Shown here: positions 43,891 to 56,600 of the stretch, piece by piece
Position numbering within the stretch: position 1 is the first letter of the stretch
Layout: every line of letters starts with the position of its first letter
Source: Antedon mediterranea
Taxonomy: Eukaryota > Echinodermata > Crinoidea > Comatulida > Antedonidae
Direction: 5' to 3'
Assembly (NCBI RefSeq): GCF_964355755.1
Contig: NC_092674.1
Coordinates: 9,927,001 to 9,991,000, forward strand
Length of the DNA stretch: 64,000 nt
Notes under the pieces: generated by a model
The model's input: only the letters and a program-made list of their open reading frames with translations
Told to the model about the DNA's origin: nothing
Databases searched by the model: none
Program-made: the position numbers and the translations under genes

Positions 43891-45945
43891 ACATTATCGA
43901 TCAAGGTATAAGCTCCGCTAAATCCATCTCTGTACAAATAACCAAAACAAATAACCTACTGTATCTATATTAATCATTTCCTCAAAAAACATACTGTAAT
44001 GTGCAGAAAAATGTTTTGTTTCTTTTTTTTGCATGTGCAAACTGAAAGAATTATCAAAACTTTTAATATCTTCTATTACACATTTGTTTGATTAAAGAAC
44101 CATATGATTTTGAATTAATACTTTCATTTCCTTTCTTATACATTTCAATTTTTAAACATTCATATCTATAAACCTAACAAGAGCATGTGAAATCCAAATT
44201 AAAGATTATGATTCGATCGAAAAGAATACAATCTCAGTTTTTCATTTACCGACCGTTTTCTTTTTCATGTACGGTAGTTTATTACAACCGAACGAGAGTA
44301 AAGTCAGAACCTAATCAATATTTCTGATTGCCTACATACTAGTTCATTGGCCAATGTTAATTCATCAGTTGTAATTTGTTCTCCATCTCTCGTGAGAAAT
44401 TCACGAAACGGATTCAATGAGTAGCACGAAGGTTTTCCTGATGAGTCCCAGTTATCGTTCCCTAAGTACATCATCGATACCATGCCTCTTGGTTTTTCTA
44501 TTTGCTACATTGAGTGATGGTTATTTAATGATGTCTATTGGTGTCATTGTGTATCACACTTGAAGGAGGATGTATGTCAGTGATCTTAATCAAAAACCAT
44601 AATGTAATAGGTACATCTATTTCGTGCCTAGATTACTTGGATAAACCGACAACTGCCCTAGTCTAAGATGGAGATATAACTGAAAAATAGTTTATCCCTA
44701 TTCCTATATTCTGCAAACCATACAGCCTACATACGATCAGCATCATTTAGTTTAATTTCTTTAAGTCATTAGGTTAATGGCTATAAAAAAAGGGAAAACT
44801 TTAGGTACTGAAAATTATTAATTAATTATTTAGTTTTGGAATTTAAATGGAAGTTAGATGCGATTTGAAAGCTCTACTTTTAATGGGAGGTAATTATGCA
44901 AAATTTATCATTACAATAATGATGCTAAGAATGTAAAATAAGTAAGAGTAAAATATCAGTGGTAAATTTGAATGTCAAGAGTTATTCATTGTGTTCTGTA
45001 GTAAGTATTTAATACCACACGATTGGAAAGAGGCAATTTGTGTGTTTTTCCTAATTTAAGTTAGCTTGGTTGTACCAATTAATCTCGCATATTAACCTGT
45101 AGATGACTCTTATTGTCTTGTTTCTTGTTTTCATAGACTTCAAATTGGCTTAGCCTACAAAAATCCTTTTAGCTCTTTGCTAAGCTCTGGCTTTAGGCCT
45201 TTTATCCTTGAATGCCAATGAGATATTCAATAAGAAGTAAAATATTTTACAAAATATTTATCATCATGTATGAACTGAGAAACGAAAACACACTGCTCTC
45301 CCCTTCTTCTCAACATGTTTGATGTTGGAAACTTTGCTTAATATCAATACAATACAATAATACTGTTGAAATTCTGCATGAAATTTTTCTGAATCTGTGC
45401 TCTACATCTAGTTCAGGTATTTGTGATATAATGTACAGTCTCTTGTCCCCACATTAAAACTTGTTTTTCTAAAATAATTTTAGTTGACAGAAATGCACTG
45501 AGTTGTTCTATTGTTTACAGTTTTAGTACAATTTTGACATCTGAAATATTTTGTAGATTACGCATACTAAGTTTATAGATGTATTCTTAAGATCTGACAC
45601 TTTCAAGAGAAGTGTAAAAGTTTAAGTACAGCAGCAAGAAACAAGGAAATGTGTCCAGTTCAACGTGTAGATAAATAGTCAGGAAATACTGGTATTAAGC
45701 ATTGCATTATATAGATTAGAAAGTCTCTCATCGGCTCAATCATACTTAGAAACTGCTATGTCAATGAAAAAAAAGCCAAAATTATTATTATTATTGATAG
45801 AAGAGTCCATCAAGAAGAATATGACATGTTGAACTGGCTTGGTTATGATTAAAAAGGCTGCCATTTTCATACACACTATAGCATTAATATTACGATTGAT
45901 ATTTGCCTGTATTTGATTACTTTACATTCATGCTGAACAATTAAG
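43891..45945. other. AT-rich non-coding stretch with one dispersed repeat
   Basis: About 44622-44690 holds a TTCGTGCCTAGATTACTTGG ATAAACC copy of the dispersed family. No exon recognised. Confidence 0.45.
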
Positions 45946-46410
45946 CCCTTCCTAGGAAATAAACCCATGTCCTCCAATTCTCAGTGTAAGCCCTTCCTGA
46001 GAAATAAACCCACCCTTCTGGGAAACAATCTCATCCTTCTGGGAAATAATCTCATCCTGGGAAACAATCCCATCCTCCTGAGAAATAAGCCCATTCTTCT
46101 GGGAAATAAACCCATTCTGGGAAACAATCTCGTCCTCCTGAGAAATAAGCCCATTCTTTTGGAAATAAACCTATCACAGGAAACAATCCCATCTTCCTGA
46201 GAAATAAGCCCATTCTTCTGGGAAATAAACCCATTCTGGGAAACAATTTCGTCTTCCTGAGAAATAAGCTCCTCCTTCTGGGAAACAATCTCACCCTCCT
46301 GGAAATAAGCCTATTCTTCTGGGAAACAATCCCATCTTCCTAGGAAAACCCCCATCCTAGAAAGTAAAACCAACCTAGGAAATAATCCCATCCTTCTAGG
46401 AAAATAGGCC
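45946..46410. repeat. 18-21-bp minisatellite
   Basis: Units of the form CTGGGAAACAATCTCATCCTT or CTGAGAAATAAGCCCATTCTT alternate for about 460 bp. The units are multiples of three, so frames stay open on both strands. The repetitive 77-80-aa translations are artefacts. Confidence 0.93.
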
Positions 46411-46960
46411 CATCCTCATAATCGAATTCATACAAAATGATGTATGTGAATTATTAATATCAACATCATAGTTTCATACTTGCATATTTCTATTACGATA
46501 TATAATATTGTATCCAGGAATGTATGTATTATACTTACGGTAATCAATTTTTTTAAATCTTGGACCTCCTAGCTATGTGAAATCAAAGTCCAGATATTAT
46601 ACAAAAAATGCTATTGTTCAATTGAAATGCACTAGACCAATATATTGATAACACTAGTCACTTATAGGCACAGTACAGACTTGACTGCACTAATATAACA
46701 CTAGCATCTGCTTATAAACCAATATACGTTGTGATAGCTTCTGAAAACATGCCAAATATGTGGAGAGCGTTTCAAAACCAATGATTCGTCCGTAGCTTGC
46801 ATTCATTGCAACCGTTTGATTCAAGATGGAAACAGCAACTTAATTGAATAAATGTTATAAAACAGAAAATATTAATTATGATTTTTATTAATGCAATGGA
46901 AATGACCAAAGATGTACTTCGTTTTTAAAAACTGGGCACGGCGTTTTTGAATAGAGCAGT
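46411..46960. other. Non-coding stretch
   Basis: No supportable feature. Confidence 0.45.
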
Positions 46961-46964
46961 CTAT

Positions 46965-47165
46965 CATATCTTCTTCTTCTCTGCTTTATCTGGATGTTGG
47001 CTCCATGAACAAAATGTTCTCCATGTCTCTGTAAGTGGCCATAAGAAAATCATCTTCACATGGGAATGAATTCTTCCTCTTTTATTCTCTACACCAATGT
47101 TTCCATCAAAATCTAGCGACTCTTTCAATTTCCATTCTGACAACATGACTATACCATGGGGCTGT
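46965..47165 (-). pseudogene. Possible LINE remnant
   Basis: On the minus strand PWYSHVVRMEIERVARF resembles the WYGHVxRM motif near the C-terminus of many LINE reverse transcriptases, followed by stops. Other frames here are open by chance. Confidence 0.3.
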
Positions 47166-47968
47166 AGAGCTAAATGACCATACCATGTTAGTTTTCATTT
47201 GAAAATACTGTTAAATTTCTTTTATAGTGTGTGGCTGCATTGATTTGTATTGGAGCTGGATAATACTGTATCTCTACATTTGTACTGTTTAATGGAGCAA
47301 CTAGTTCCTACATTATTATACCATTTGTAGTATTAGTATATGGATCAGGTGGTATAACAGATGATGTTTAAAAACCTTCACAAACTGTTTGCTCACACAG
47401 ATAATATGCTGTGGATGGTGCCAGTTCATTTAGACCCTCTCAATTACCCTAATTATAAGTGTGTGTTCTGTCCGCTTAATAAACACCAATACGATAAAAT
47501 CAATTTGATATGCCTGGATTTTGTTTGCCATTAACCTATGGAAAAGCATTAGGGATTTCAAGCACTTGATATGTACTGAATATCTTATACCCATAATTCA
47601 TGTAAATACAAATAGAAATTTGTGTTAAGATTACTGACAATGTTTGCCACTGGCCCTGGTTTTAAATAGACTGTAGGGGGCGACATTTATAATAAAGGTC
47701 TTTCTTCCATGATTAAATTCTACATGAAGAGCATTAGTTTCATGACTTTAAAATAAACCTTATATTAAGATCTACCGTACATTTAAAGTTGATACTTTTT
47801 TCAAAAAAGAGTATTCTAAGGGAATTATTATCAAAATATCTGTTTTAATATACTATTGTATCTACAGTATTATGAAATTTGTATTATTTTATTATTCATT
47901 TCACAAATATTCCTATTAACAATGAGACAGTCGACTTTACTTCTCATAGTATAGTAAACTTCATAAGT

Positions 47969-48090
47969 ACAGTAAAACCCTGATTGAGAGGAGATCCCTA
48001 TTAAGAGGACACTTACCTGTGAAATGAAGAAAGAGCAATATATTTAAACACTATACGGCCCTTATTCAGTGGATACCCCCAGTATTGGGA
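47969..48090. mobile_element. pogo/Tigger-like MITE
   Basis: It starts TACAGTAAAACCCTGATTGAG, followed by CCCTATTAAGAGGACAC and the inverse CCCTTATTCAGTGG. The TIR start fits 40472-40703. Confidence 0.55.
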
Positions 48091-49081
48091 ACACTTATTT
48101 TTATACAATCTGAGTATAATAATAATATAATACAAGAAAAATCTATGTTTGATATTATGCCATGATCTTTTTGAAATGCTGTCATCTACTATATATTTAT
48201 GGATTTATTAAATCATGTATTTTTTCTAAAAACAAATTATTATTAAAACAAATAATGTGATGTTATGATTTCATACAGTATATACCCATACAGTACTGAT
48301 GTGTGCCATAGGGCTTTCACTTGATACACAAACTGCAAAATTGAATTCGTCTTTAATTCATTTTCTTGCAATGTTGCTGCAGACAATGTTTGTTTCTAGA
48401 CACCCTACTAAGTACCACACAAGATCAACGTCCTCTACAAAATCCAAAATCAGTTTCTATTACTTACACTTGGCAAAATGAACTAGGATTACATACCAGA
48501 TAATAGTATATTTTCACGCCTCGGCCGCTAATAACTAAATGTTACATTATATTAGATAGGATATTCTAGAAGGGACTTGCTTGGGGCGTAAGGAGGTCAG
48601 GTTGCAACGCATCTGGTTGGTAAACCAAATAGTACGAGGGAAATAAAACAAACTAAATATTTTAGATTTTTCAAAATATTTATTTAAATCCTATTATAAA
48701 GTTGTATATTTTCCTATTAAACCAATTTTTTTTTTTTTTTTGGCAACAAAAAAACACATTACTTTATTATAAGCTAATTTGTGTTAAACTTTATGTCCCC
48801 TGTAAAGATATCCAATTTATACTTTGGAATTTCAATTTAGCTAATATGGTAATTATTTGACTAAAACTGTTTTTTTGCTTTGTTAGCCATTTAAGGGATA
48901 AGATCACAGGGACCAAATATGTCCTCAAGAAATCTATTCTACTGTTAACTTTTCTAGGGTAAAAATGTTTACATACAATTAAAAATGAGTGTATGCTCTG
49001 TTACAGTGGGTCTATTAAAACAGTTTTTATCTCTATCTGTATCAAACATTAACTTATGAACTTTTAAAAAGCATCTATACT

Positions 49082-49137
49082 CTAAAATATTCTTAAACTT
49101 TAGAATATTCTTAAACTTTAGAATATTCTTAAACTTT
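49082..49137. repeat. 18-bp repeat, three units
   Basis: AATATTCTTAAACTTTAG occurs three times without change except in the last bases. Confidence 0.9.
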
Positions 49138-50190
49138 TGCAAAACATTTTCTGTAAGATTCTGTGGCAATGTTCTATGAACTATAACCTTGTTCAAAAAT
49201 TGATACTGATTATAAAACTTGCTTTTGGTTATAATATCAAAGCAATTTACGTGAAAAGCATATAATATTGTAACATTTATTGCATACTAATGAGTCCTCA
49301 AAAAAGCATATTTTTAGCAAATGACTGTCATAAATGTTCATCATGACTTAGCCAACTAATTATTGGCGAGACTTTTTCACTTCATGCTGTTGATTTTGCG
49401 GATTATTTATTAAATTGGTGGCCGAGTTGGGATTCTCCGTGGCTCATATAGGTTGTGTTATGACCTGTCTGAACATTATACTATTAGACATACCATATGT
49501 ATGTTATGTATACAGTATATTATACAAATAATGAATGTTTATGAGTGCAATGGTACAAATAATTGCATGGGGTGAAAGAAGCGTAGCCGAGTGAAAATTA
49601 TAACATTTCATCTTTCACCAAATTAGAAAAGGTATGGAAAACAATGAAATATTATATTAAATGAGTGTTAACATAATTAAGTTTCCAAATTTTCTGTGGT
49701 ATGAAAAGGTTGTCCGTAGGACTAGGAGAGATGTAGTCTTTTTCTCTGCGAAATCATTTAAAATCATGTTTTATTCTAGTAACCGTTTCTATTGGTTACA
49801 TAATATCAGAGCCAATCAGAGGTTAAGGTTGTTGTCATAATATGATGGCTTGTCAATTGTATAATTAGATTTCTGTAATTGATATGACCACTGCGATAAA
49901 GCTGGTAATTAACAATTTGATGAAATTGCACGAAGGCGGTGATGTAAATGAGTGATAAGTGAGAAAACTGAATAAATACAATTATTAAACACAAATGTTC
50001 TGTTCCCAGTTGTATAAAATTTACATTTAAAAAAGGAAAATCCATTAATATTTTCAATACTTTTTAATGGAATATTTAACAAGTACACATCAACTGTCAA
50101 ACTGTTTTTGTTGGACACTAGCTTAAATGACTGTCTCCCTCCAAGAACAATTTTTACCTACAGTATCTGTGGCCTAATTAATAGTCCATA

Positions 50191-50260
50191 CAACAGTGGC
50201 GGATCAAGGAATTTTGAAATAGGGTGGCCCAGACCCTAAAATATGTAAAATGGCATGTTC
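50191..50260. mobile_element. hAT-like end fragment
   Basis: CAGTGGCGGATCAAGGAATT, then TTGAAATAGGG, relates to the end at 40740-40797. The other terminus was not found. Confidence 0.35.
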
Positions 50261-50581
50261 TATCTTTAGCACTAGGGAAGCGGGCATTTTAACAATGTTC
50301 TTGGTACCGTACTGTGTGCAGCTATATAGATATTCAATTCTCTATTCTTTCCCCAATTGCCAACACAAGGAGGCTACAACAATACAGTAGTTGCTATAGA
50401 TGTTTTCTATTTTCGTTACTATACCACCACTGAAAACATTCCCATACCAATTGAGGTATGTTATCTAAGGATTTAGTGTTCTACCTGTACTTTATATAGC
50501 ATTGTCAAAAATAAAATAGCAAAATATGATTTTATCATAAATATTTAATAATTTAAACAATAATTATGGTTATTTTTGCAG

Positions 50582-50643
50582 AATTCAAATACACAGCAAC
50601 CCTGTGCAGAAGCCTTGTTCAAGTACGACGCCCAAGAGCCTTG
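50582..50643 (+). CDS. SH3RF1: SH3RF exon: start of SH3-1
   Basis: The acceptor TTTTTGCAG precedes and GTAAGA follows. It encodes [20 protein letters not shown] plus two bases of the next codon. PCAxALxxY matches the start of SH3-1 in POSH. The 3' phase is 2, completed by T of the next exon to give Cys. The incoming frame is set by this match. Confidence 0.88.
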
Positions 50644-53600
50644 GTAAGAAAGTTCATGTAAACTTTGAATAGGCCTTGACAGGTGTATATAATCATGTCA
50701 TTAAATATGCCTATCAATCAATAAGATGTATTGGATTTCACATTTGAAAGAAACCTTCATACTGCAATGTGTGTATGATGAATGTTTTAGGATAGCTCCA
50801 GGTTTATAATTCCTATTGTTATAAAATATATGCCTAAATTTCAACGACGTTTATAATAGCCTGACATAGTTTTTGATAGCGGAGATGGAAAACAACTATC
50901 CATTTTTAACGACGTTTATAATAGCCTGACATAGTTTTTGATAGCGGAGATGGAAAACAACCATCCATTTTTAACTAAGTACTATACTGCAAGACCTTTT
51001 TTCTAGTGTTAAAAGTTAGGAAATTTAGTAAAATTTACTCTCATTTAATGTATAATTTGAGGTATTTTTCTCTAAAAAACAATAAATCTTAGATACGAAA
51101 ATACAATTTTAACACTTCACTTCTATCAGGAAATAAATAGTATTAGTAGTATTTGCAAAGATGTTCTAGATTTAATAATATTTTAAAGAGCTACCCTAAG
51201 AAAGAGAACATCGAGTCATTTTTGAAAATATCAGGACCTTTTTTATGCCACATAAACAAATAAAATGAATATGCCATAAACTTTGGATAAACTTAGACCT
51301 CTGTCATCATAAAAGAATGAACACATCTTTACTGCCAACACAATACTATAAACATACAAGTTAATTGGCTACCCTTTGCACTTTACCTTTCATTTTATGG
51401 TGATGGGAACCATCAGTAATCATTCTTTTAGCACATGTCTGCCATTTAAAAGTCAATAACCAGTCTTTACCTGTACACCTGTGTTTACACCCATTGTAAA
51501 CATTTTTTACCAATTTCAGCCATGGCATATTTTTTTTTCTCGGAAACCAATACTAAAACATGTCTGGTTAAATTTATTAAGAAGAAATATATACAGTACC
51601 TATTGTTAGAATCACAATCAGACCATTTGTTTTTTGGTATCAACTAATTGTCGTAATGATTGTTTTCAACTATAGTAGAACCCCTCTTTGTTTTTATGAC
51701 TTAAAAAGTCATGGAAAAAGTCGTGGAAATTTATGGAATTATATGAAAAACAAATGGAATATGCCTTGAAAATTGCAACGTATTTGTTGAAATATTTTAA
51801 GGAAAACATTAGAAGAAGCAGCGAGAATAAAATATTAAAATATTTTTTTTATTATAGATGGTTTATTTTTAAATCTATCAAAACATTTCCAAGAAAACAA
51901 ATTTTACTATAAATGTGTTCATCAAAATGAAGATCAGATATTCTATCCAAGATAATCCAGGGTTATTTATTTCAAATGAATTTCTTATTACAGTGATCTC
52001 ACTTTCAACAAAGGAGAAATGGTGATCCTCCGTAAACGAATTGACGAAAACTGGTATTTAGGCGAATTAAACGGCAAAGTTGGTTTCTTTCCTGCAGCGT
52101 ACGTTAAAGTTGTTCATCCACTACCAAAAGCACCAGCGCAGTGCAAGGCCCTCTATAGTTTTGATGTTAAAGAGAAAGATGACAAAGATTGTCTGTCATT
52201 TGTGAAGGTTTGTATCAGTTGTCTTTCAATTCAATTCAAAATAATATTTATTTTCTTCGTTTTATTATTGAAACAACAATTTTTTTTTAAATAAATAAAA
52301 AATAATAATAGTAATAAAATAACTATAAATGGAAATTTGAGAAAATAGGAAGAAGGCAGGATGCCAGAAAGATGCAGGATCTTTGGTCGGGTTTGCCTGG
52401 GACACAAAACAAAGGGACAAAAACAAGCGGGAAACAAGGACACTGTGTGCAATTACATCATTATACAATTCACAAATCAGGTTTATTTTATGTAAAAATG
52501 TGTCTGTATGTAAACTAACCATACTGAATTGAAAATCATCCTTGTGATTTTTCATTTGAAAGACACACTCAAAGCTGAGTTTTGTAGATCTAGAGAACTC
52601 AGAATATCAGAGAACTGTGTCACCTCCCTCAGAGTTGTAAGTAATGGTTTATAATTCACATGGTTGGTATTCCAGCACGCTGTAGCCACCAGTATGGATA
52701 GTCCGGTTTCAACCTTACCGATTTTTTTCATGGTCCACACTAGATTATTCTTCCTATCACATCAATTAATTATCTATGAGATTCCCCAAACAAGAATTAT
52801 ATTTAAAAAGACTTAAAAGTAAGCCCAATTTTAGAAAAGAACTGTTCATTTTGACGTCAGTGCTGTAAAAATAATTATTAACCAACTTTGTAATACAGCA
52901 CATAGAAACAATTCACCAATGGAACATGTTTCTAGGCTAATCGAGATTGTATTGAAATTTCCCGATGAGAGAATCTATCTAAAACGTAATTTAAACCATT
53001 TTCGACGGTAGTGTTACAAATTGCCAAATGAAGCAGACATTCAACTCATTTGGCTTAATCATACAGGTATATTTATTACCATAATATGGCACCACTTTAG
53101 ATAGCGATTTACTTTCTATGTTGTAGCTCACATTGAAATCCTACCTTAGCTATAGAAAGCATTTCTTAACCTGGGCTTTAAAACTGTAATGTTGATATCC
53201 AAAACTAGTTTATTTTACAAGCTTTTACAAAGTCTACAAATGCATGATTTTGTTTTTTCTTTAAAGTGAACTTTAAAGTTTAAATTGTCTACTGAAGATA
53301 ATTACTACAAAGACAAACTTTCACAATTTTTTTAGATCGGTTGATTCTTTCCTAGACTCTTTGTGAATAGCATGTTGGTCTGAACATGTATTTGTAGCCT
53401 AGAATAGTTTTGATGTCACACTTTATAATTTTGTCTATGAATAGTCATATGGTAACTATTCATCCATACTTAATATCTATCATTTATTTGTTTCTACAAT
53501 TTACATTTCGGAAAAATGCTGATCATTTTACAAATTTGAACGTGGTTTATATTAGCTGCTGCTTTTACAGATTTTACAAGAGCTTTTCAATTTTAGTTTT

Positions 53601-56600
53601 AAACAAGGATGGTCCATCCAGCCAAAGCAGAAGAGAATCAAATGGACAAGGAATTAACAAAAATGAATGATTGGTATTAAGCTTAATAATATAGTTGACA
53701 ATGCTTGTGAAAATGGCTCAGTGTTTAGGTAGGCATGTACTTACAGTCTGGTGAATGATCCAGAGATTTTTAGTTTGATAACAATTTTCAATTTTAGTCA
53801 CAAGCATTTTCATACCCGCAAGAACTTTAAAGAAACCAGTTCATCTTTTGGAAGAATATTCGGTTACCTTGTCCCCTGTTATTGTGGACAGACGAGAGTG
53901 CCGTTTTGTGGCTAGCACTCAACACTAAAGGATCCGTAGGAGAGAAGAGACAGTTTATTTTATGTGTGGCCCCCACCTGTGCAATTCAGCCTGGTTATGC
54001 TGCGAGTCACATGTTATTCATCTACATTACATTTATCGGTACATTTTTCATGCCAGTTTGGGCTAAATTCACTCACAGTTTCTTATAATTGCAATATCAT
54101 CTTTCAATATCATCTTTCAATAATTACGTGATGATTGCCTAGTAGTGTTATATGACGTGTCATCCATCATTTTCATAATTGATTTTATCATCATCAGAAC
54201 AACTTCGATTTTGAGCTATTATTCAACTGGTGATGTCATCAATTACAGCACACTCAATTCTCAATTAAGTTAATTTAAAGAACTATAACCTTGATCTATG
54301 CGATCTGCAAGGTGTAGAGATAGCTATTAAGAATTGCCAAAAATTGGGTCTAAAATAACACTTTTTTATGGGAAATTGACACCATTTTAACATAACCTAA
54401 AACACGAGGTAAAATTTTTGCGTCAACTTAAATGGCACGAATGTCGAAATTAAGGTTTAGAAGAAAATAGAGTACAAAAAATACAGAGGATCTGGGACAG
54501 ATCCAGGGAGGAGCTCTAGGGTTGCACCTCTAGGGTTGCACCTCCCCTTTTGACAGCAAAAAGGATTTTTTTTTTTTTTTTTTTGGACAGACTATTAACA
54601 TGTTAATTCTAGATCCATCAAACAATAATTAGTATTAAAATACAACTTAAATAATGGTATGCCTCCTCTTCTTTGCACCAAAGTGCTCAATCTGCCTCTA
54701 TTATCCAGTATTGTCTTCACATTTTGCAATCAAATGCATTACAAAGTACATACCAGTACTGGTAAATTGCACGACTCCTTTGGGACAGCATCAGCATTGC
54801 AATTATAATTGCAATTATATTTACTGTGTTTCTGTTCTAATTACTGTGTCATTTTAGACAGCTTATGGCAAGATATATTTTTATTTATATTACTAATAAA
54901 TCAAATTCTCCACAGAGAAATTTGGTTTGTAAGACTTGTTTTGTAGTATTGCCAATTTGCCTTTCTAGGGTAAGCAATTATATTTCAATGGATATTGAGT
55001 CCATGTCCACCAAAGTGACACATGTTTATTATAAAAGCTAAAGAAATTGTTTTGTCAACCACTGCCCTATTTATCATTTTGTTTCTATCCTCTTGTTTAT
55101 AATAACTTTACTTTAAAAAAAAGTTTTCACATGTCTTTCTTTATTTTGTCAGATGTGATGAAAATTTAATTTTTTTTTATCGAGTTAAAATCACAGAGTT
55201 TATATAATTAATTAACGAATAATTCCAGTGTAATCATATTAAAAAGTGATGGATGGAGAGAGGACCACAGAATATGGCTTCATCACAGTGGCCAATCAGC
55301 GAGCCGTGCTGCAAGATTCACTCTCAGTAGATATGAACGTACAGCCAGTGTCAGTGCCATGCTCCACGAACTATCTTATTACTATGTTTTCATTTATGTA
55401 CACACCTATAATTATATTATACTGTATAATGCCATTGTTGAATAAATAAATGTTTTTTGAACTTGAACTTGAACCCTGGCTGAAAGACGTCAACTCTCAA
55501 GACTATCAATGTTCTACAAGATACACAACAACCTTGTTGCAATTGATATGGACAAATACTTAAGCTCCAAAAACCTCACTGCCCCCTCTCGCACAGAAAA
55601 CAGAAAATAATATTCCACGCTCAAGTCGGGACTATCATTGGATGTCCTCCTTTCCCAGAACGTCAAGAGATTGGAACATCCTAGCAGAATCAACTGTAAA
55701 GGCACCAACTTTTAAATCATTTAAGGGGGTTCTTTACGAAAACTAACTCACTCGCACCACATCCCACCAAAGTGCTATAGTCTTCAAGTCTGAAGTTTGC
55801 ACTAAATTGGAAGAAGAAGGAGAAGAAGTCAATTCCCTAATAGTTATGTACCACTATGAGTCTATGACTGTGTTGCAGCATGTTGAGCGTATCAATGCAA
55901 GAATTTATTTGTATGCATAAATTAAAGAAGTTTTAAATAAACAAACATTTATTTTTAGTGGCATTTATTAATTTTAAAACATAATATTTTTTAAAGGCGG
56001 ACATGTTCAGAAGTAACTGCAAACATGCTGATCGCTACCACTAAAAATTAACATTCATAACAATACTTTACACAATGTGACCTGAAAAATCCCTGAAAAT
56101 GTTGAACGTGCTATTTAACCAAATATAGTACGCAGCACAGATTTCACTCTGCAAACCAGTGTATCACACACTTAAAACGTTAACTTATACAGTTACTGAA
56201 ATTACTCGTACATTTAAAAGCTATCGTTAACAAGTATGTCGGTAAAGGAGAATGTTACGAGACGATTTGTAAGACAATGTACAGTAGATAACACTTCGTT
56301 TAAAAGCTTTTTTGTCTTTCAATTCATAAATCAACTTCTTCATTACTCTTCCTGTTTCAGGATGAAATTCTAAACGTGATTCGCCGAGTCGATGACAATT
56401 GGGTTGAGGGGAAGAAAGGCGATAAGATCGGTATATTTCCAATTTCGTTTGTAGAGGTAAACTAATCTTTTTATTTTGTTTAGAATACAGTACTTCTAAA
56501 GCTCTGTCTACACTATCAAACTAGTTTGACAAAAAAAAGTGCGATGTGCCCAAATATGGTAGTGATATGCCTAAATATGGTAGTGATAGGACATCATCAT

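Larger units (their letters stand above)
47166..50580. other. AT-rich non-coding stretch, probably intron
   Basis: It holds a GGGACAC-family MITE (47969-48085), an 18-bp repeat (49082-49137), a poly-T run (48727-48744) and a CAGTGGCGGATC end (50191-50240). No RING exon of the following gene was found here. Confidence 0.5.

Noticed and set aside
45967-46294. 77-80-codon frames on both strands
   Set aside because: They come from an 18-21-bp minisatellite whose unit is a multiple of three.
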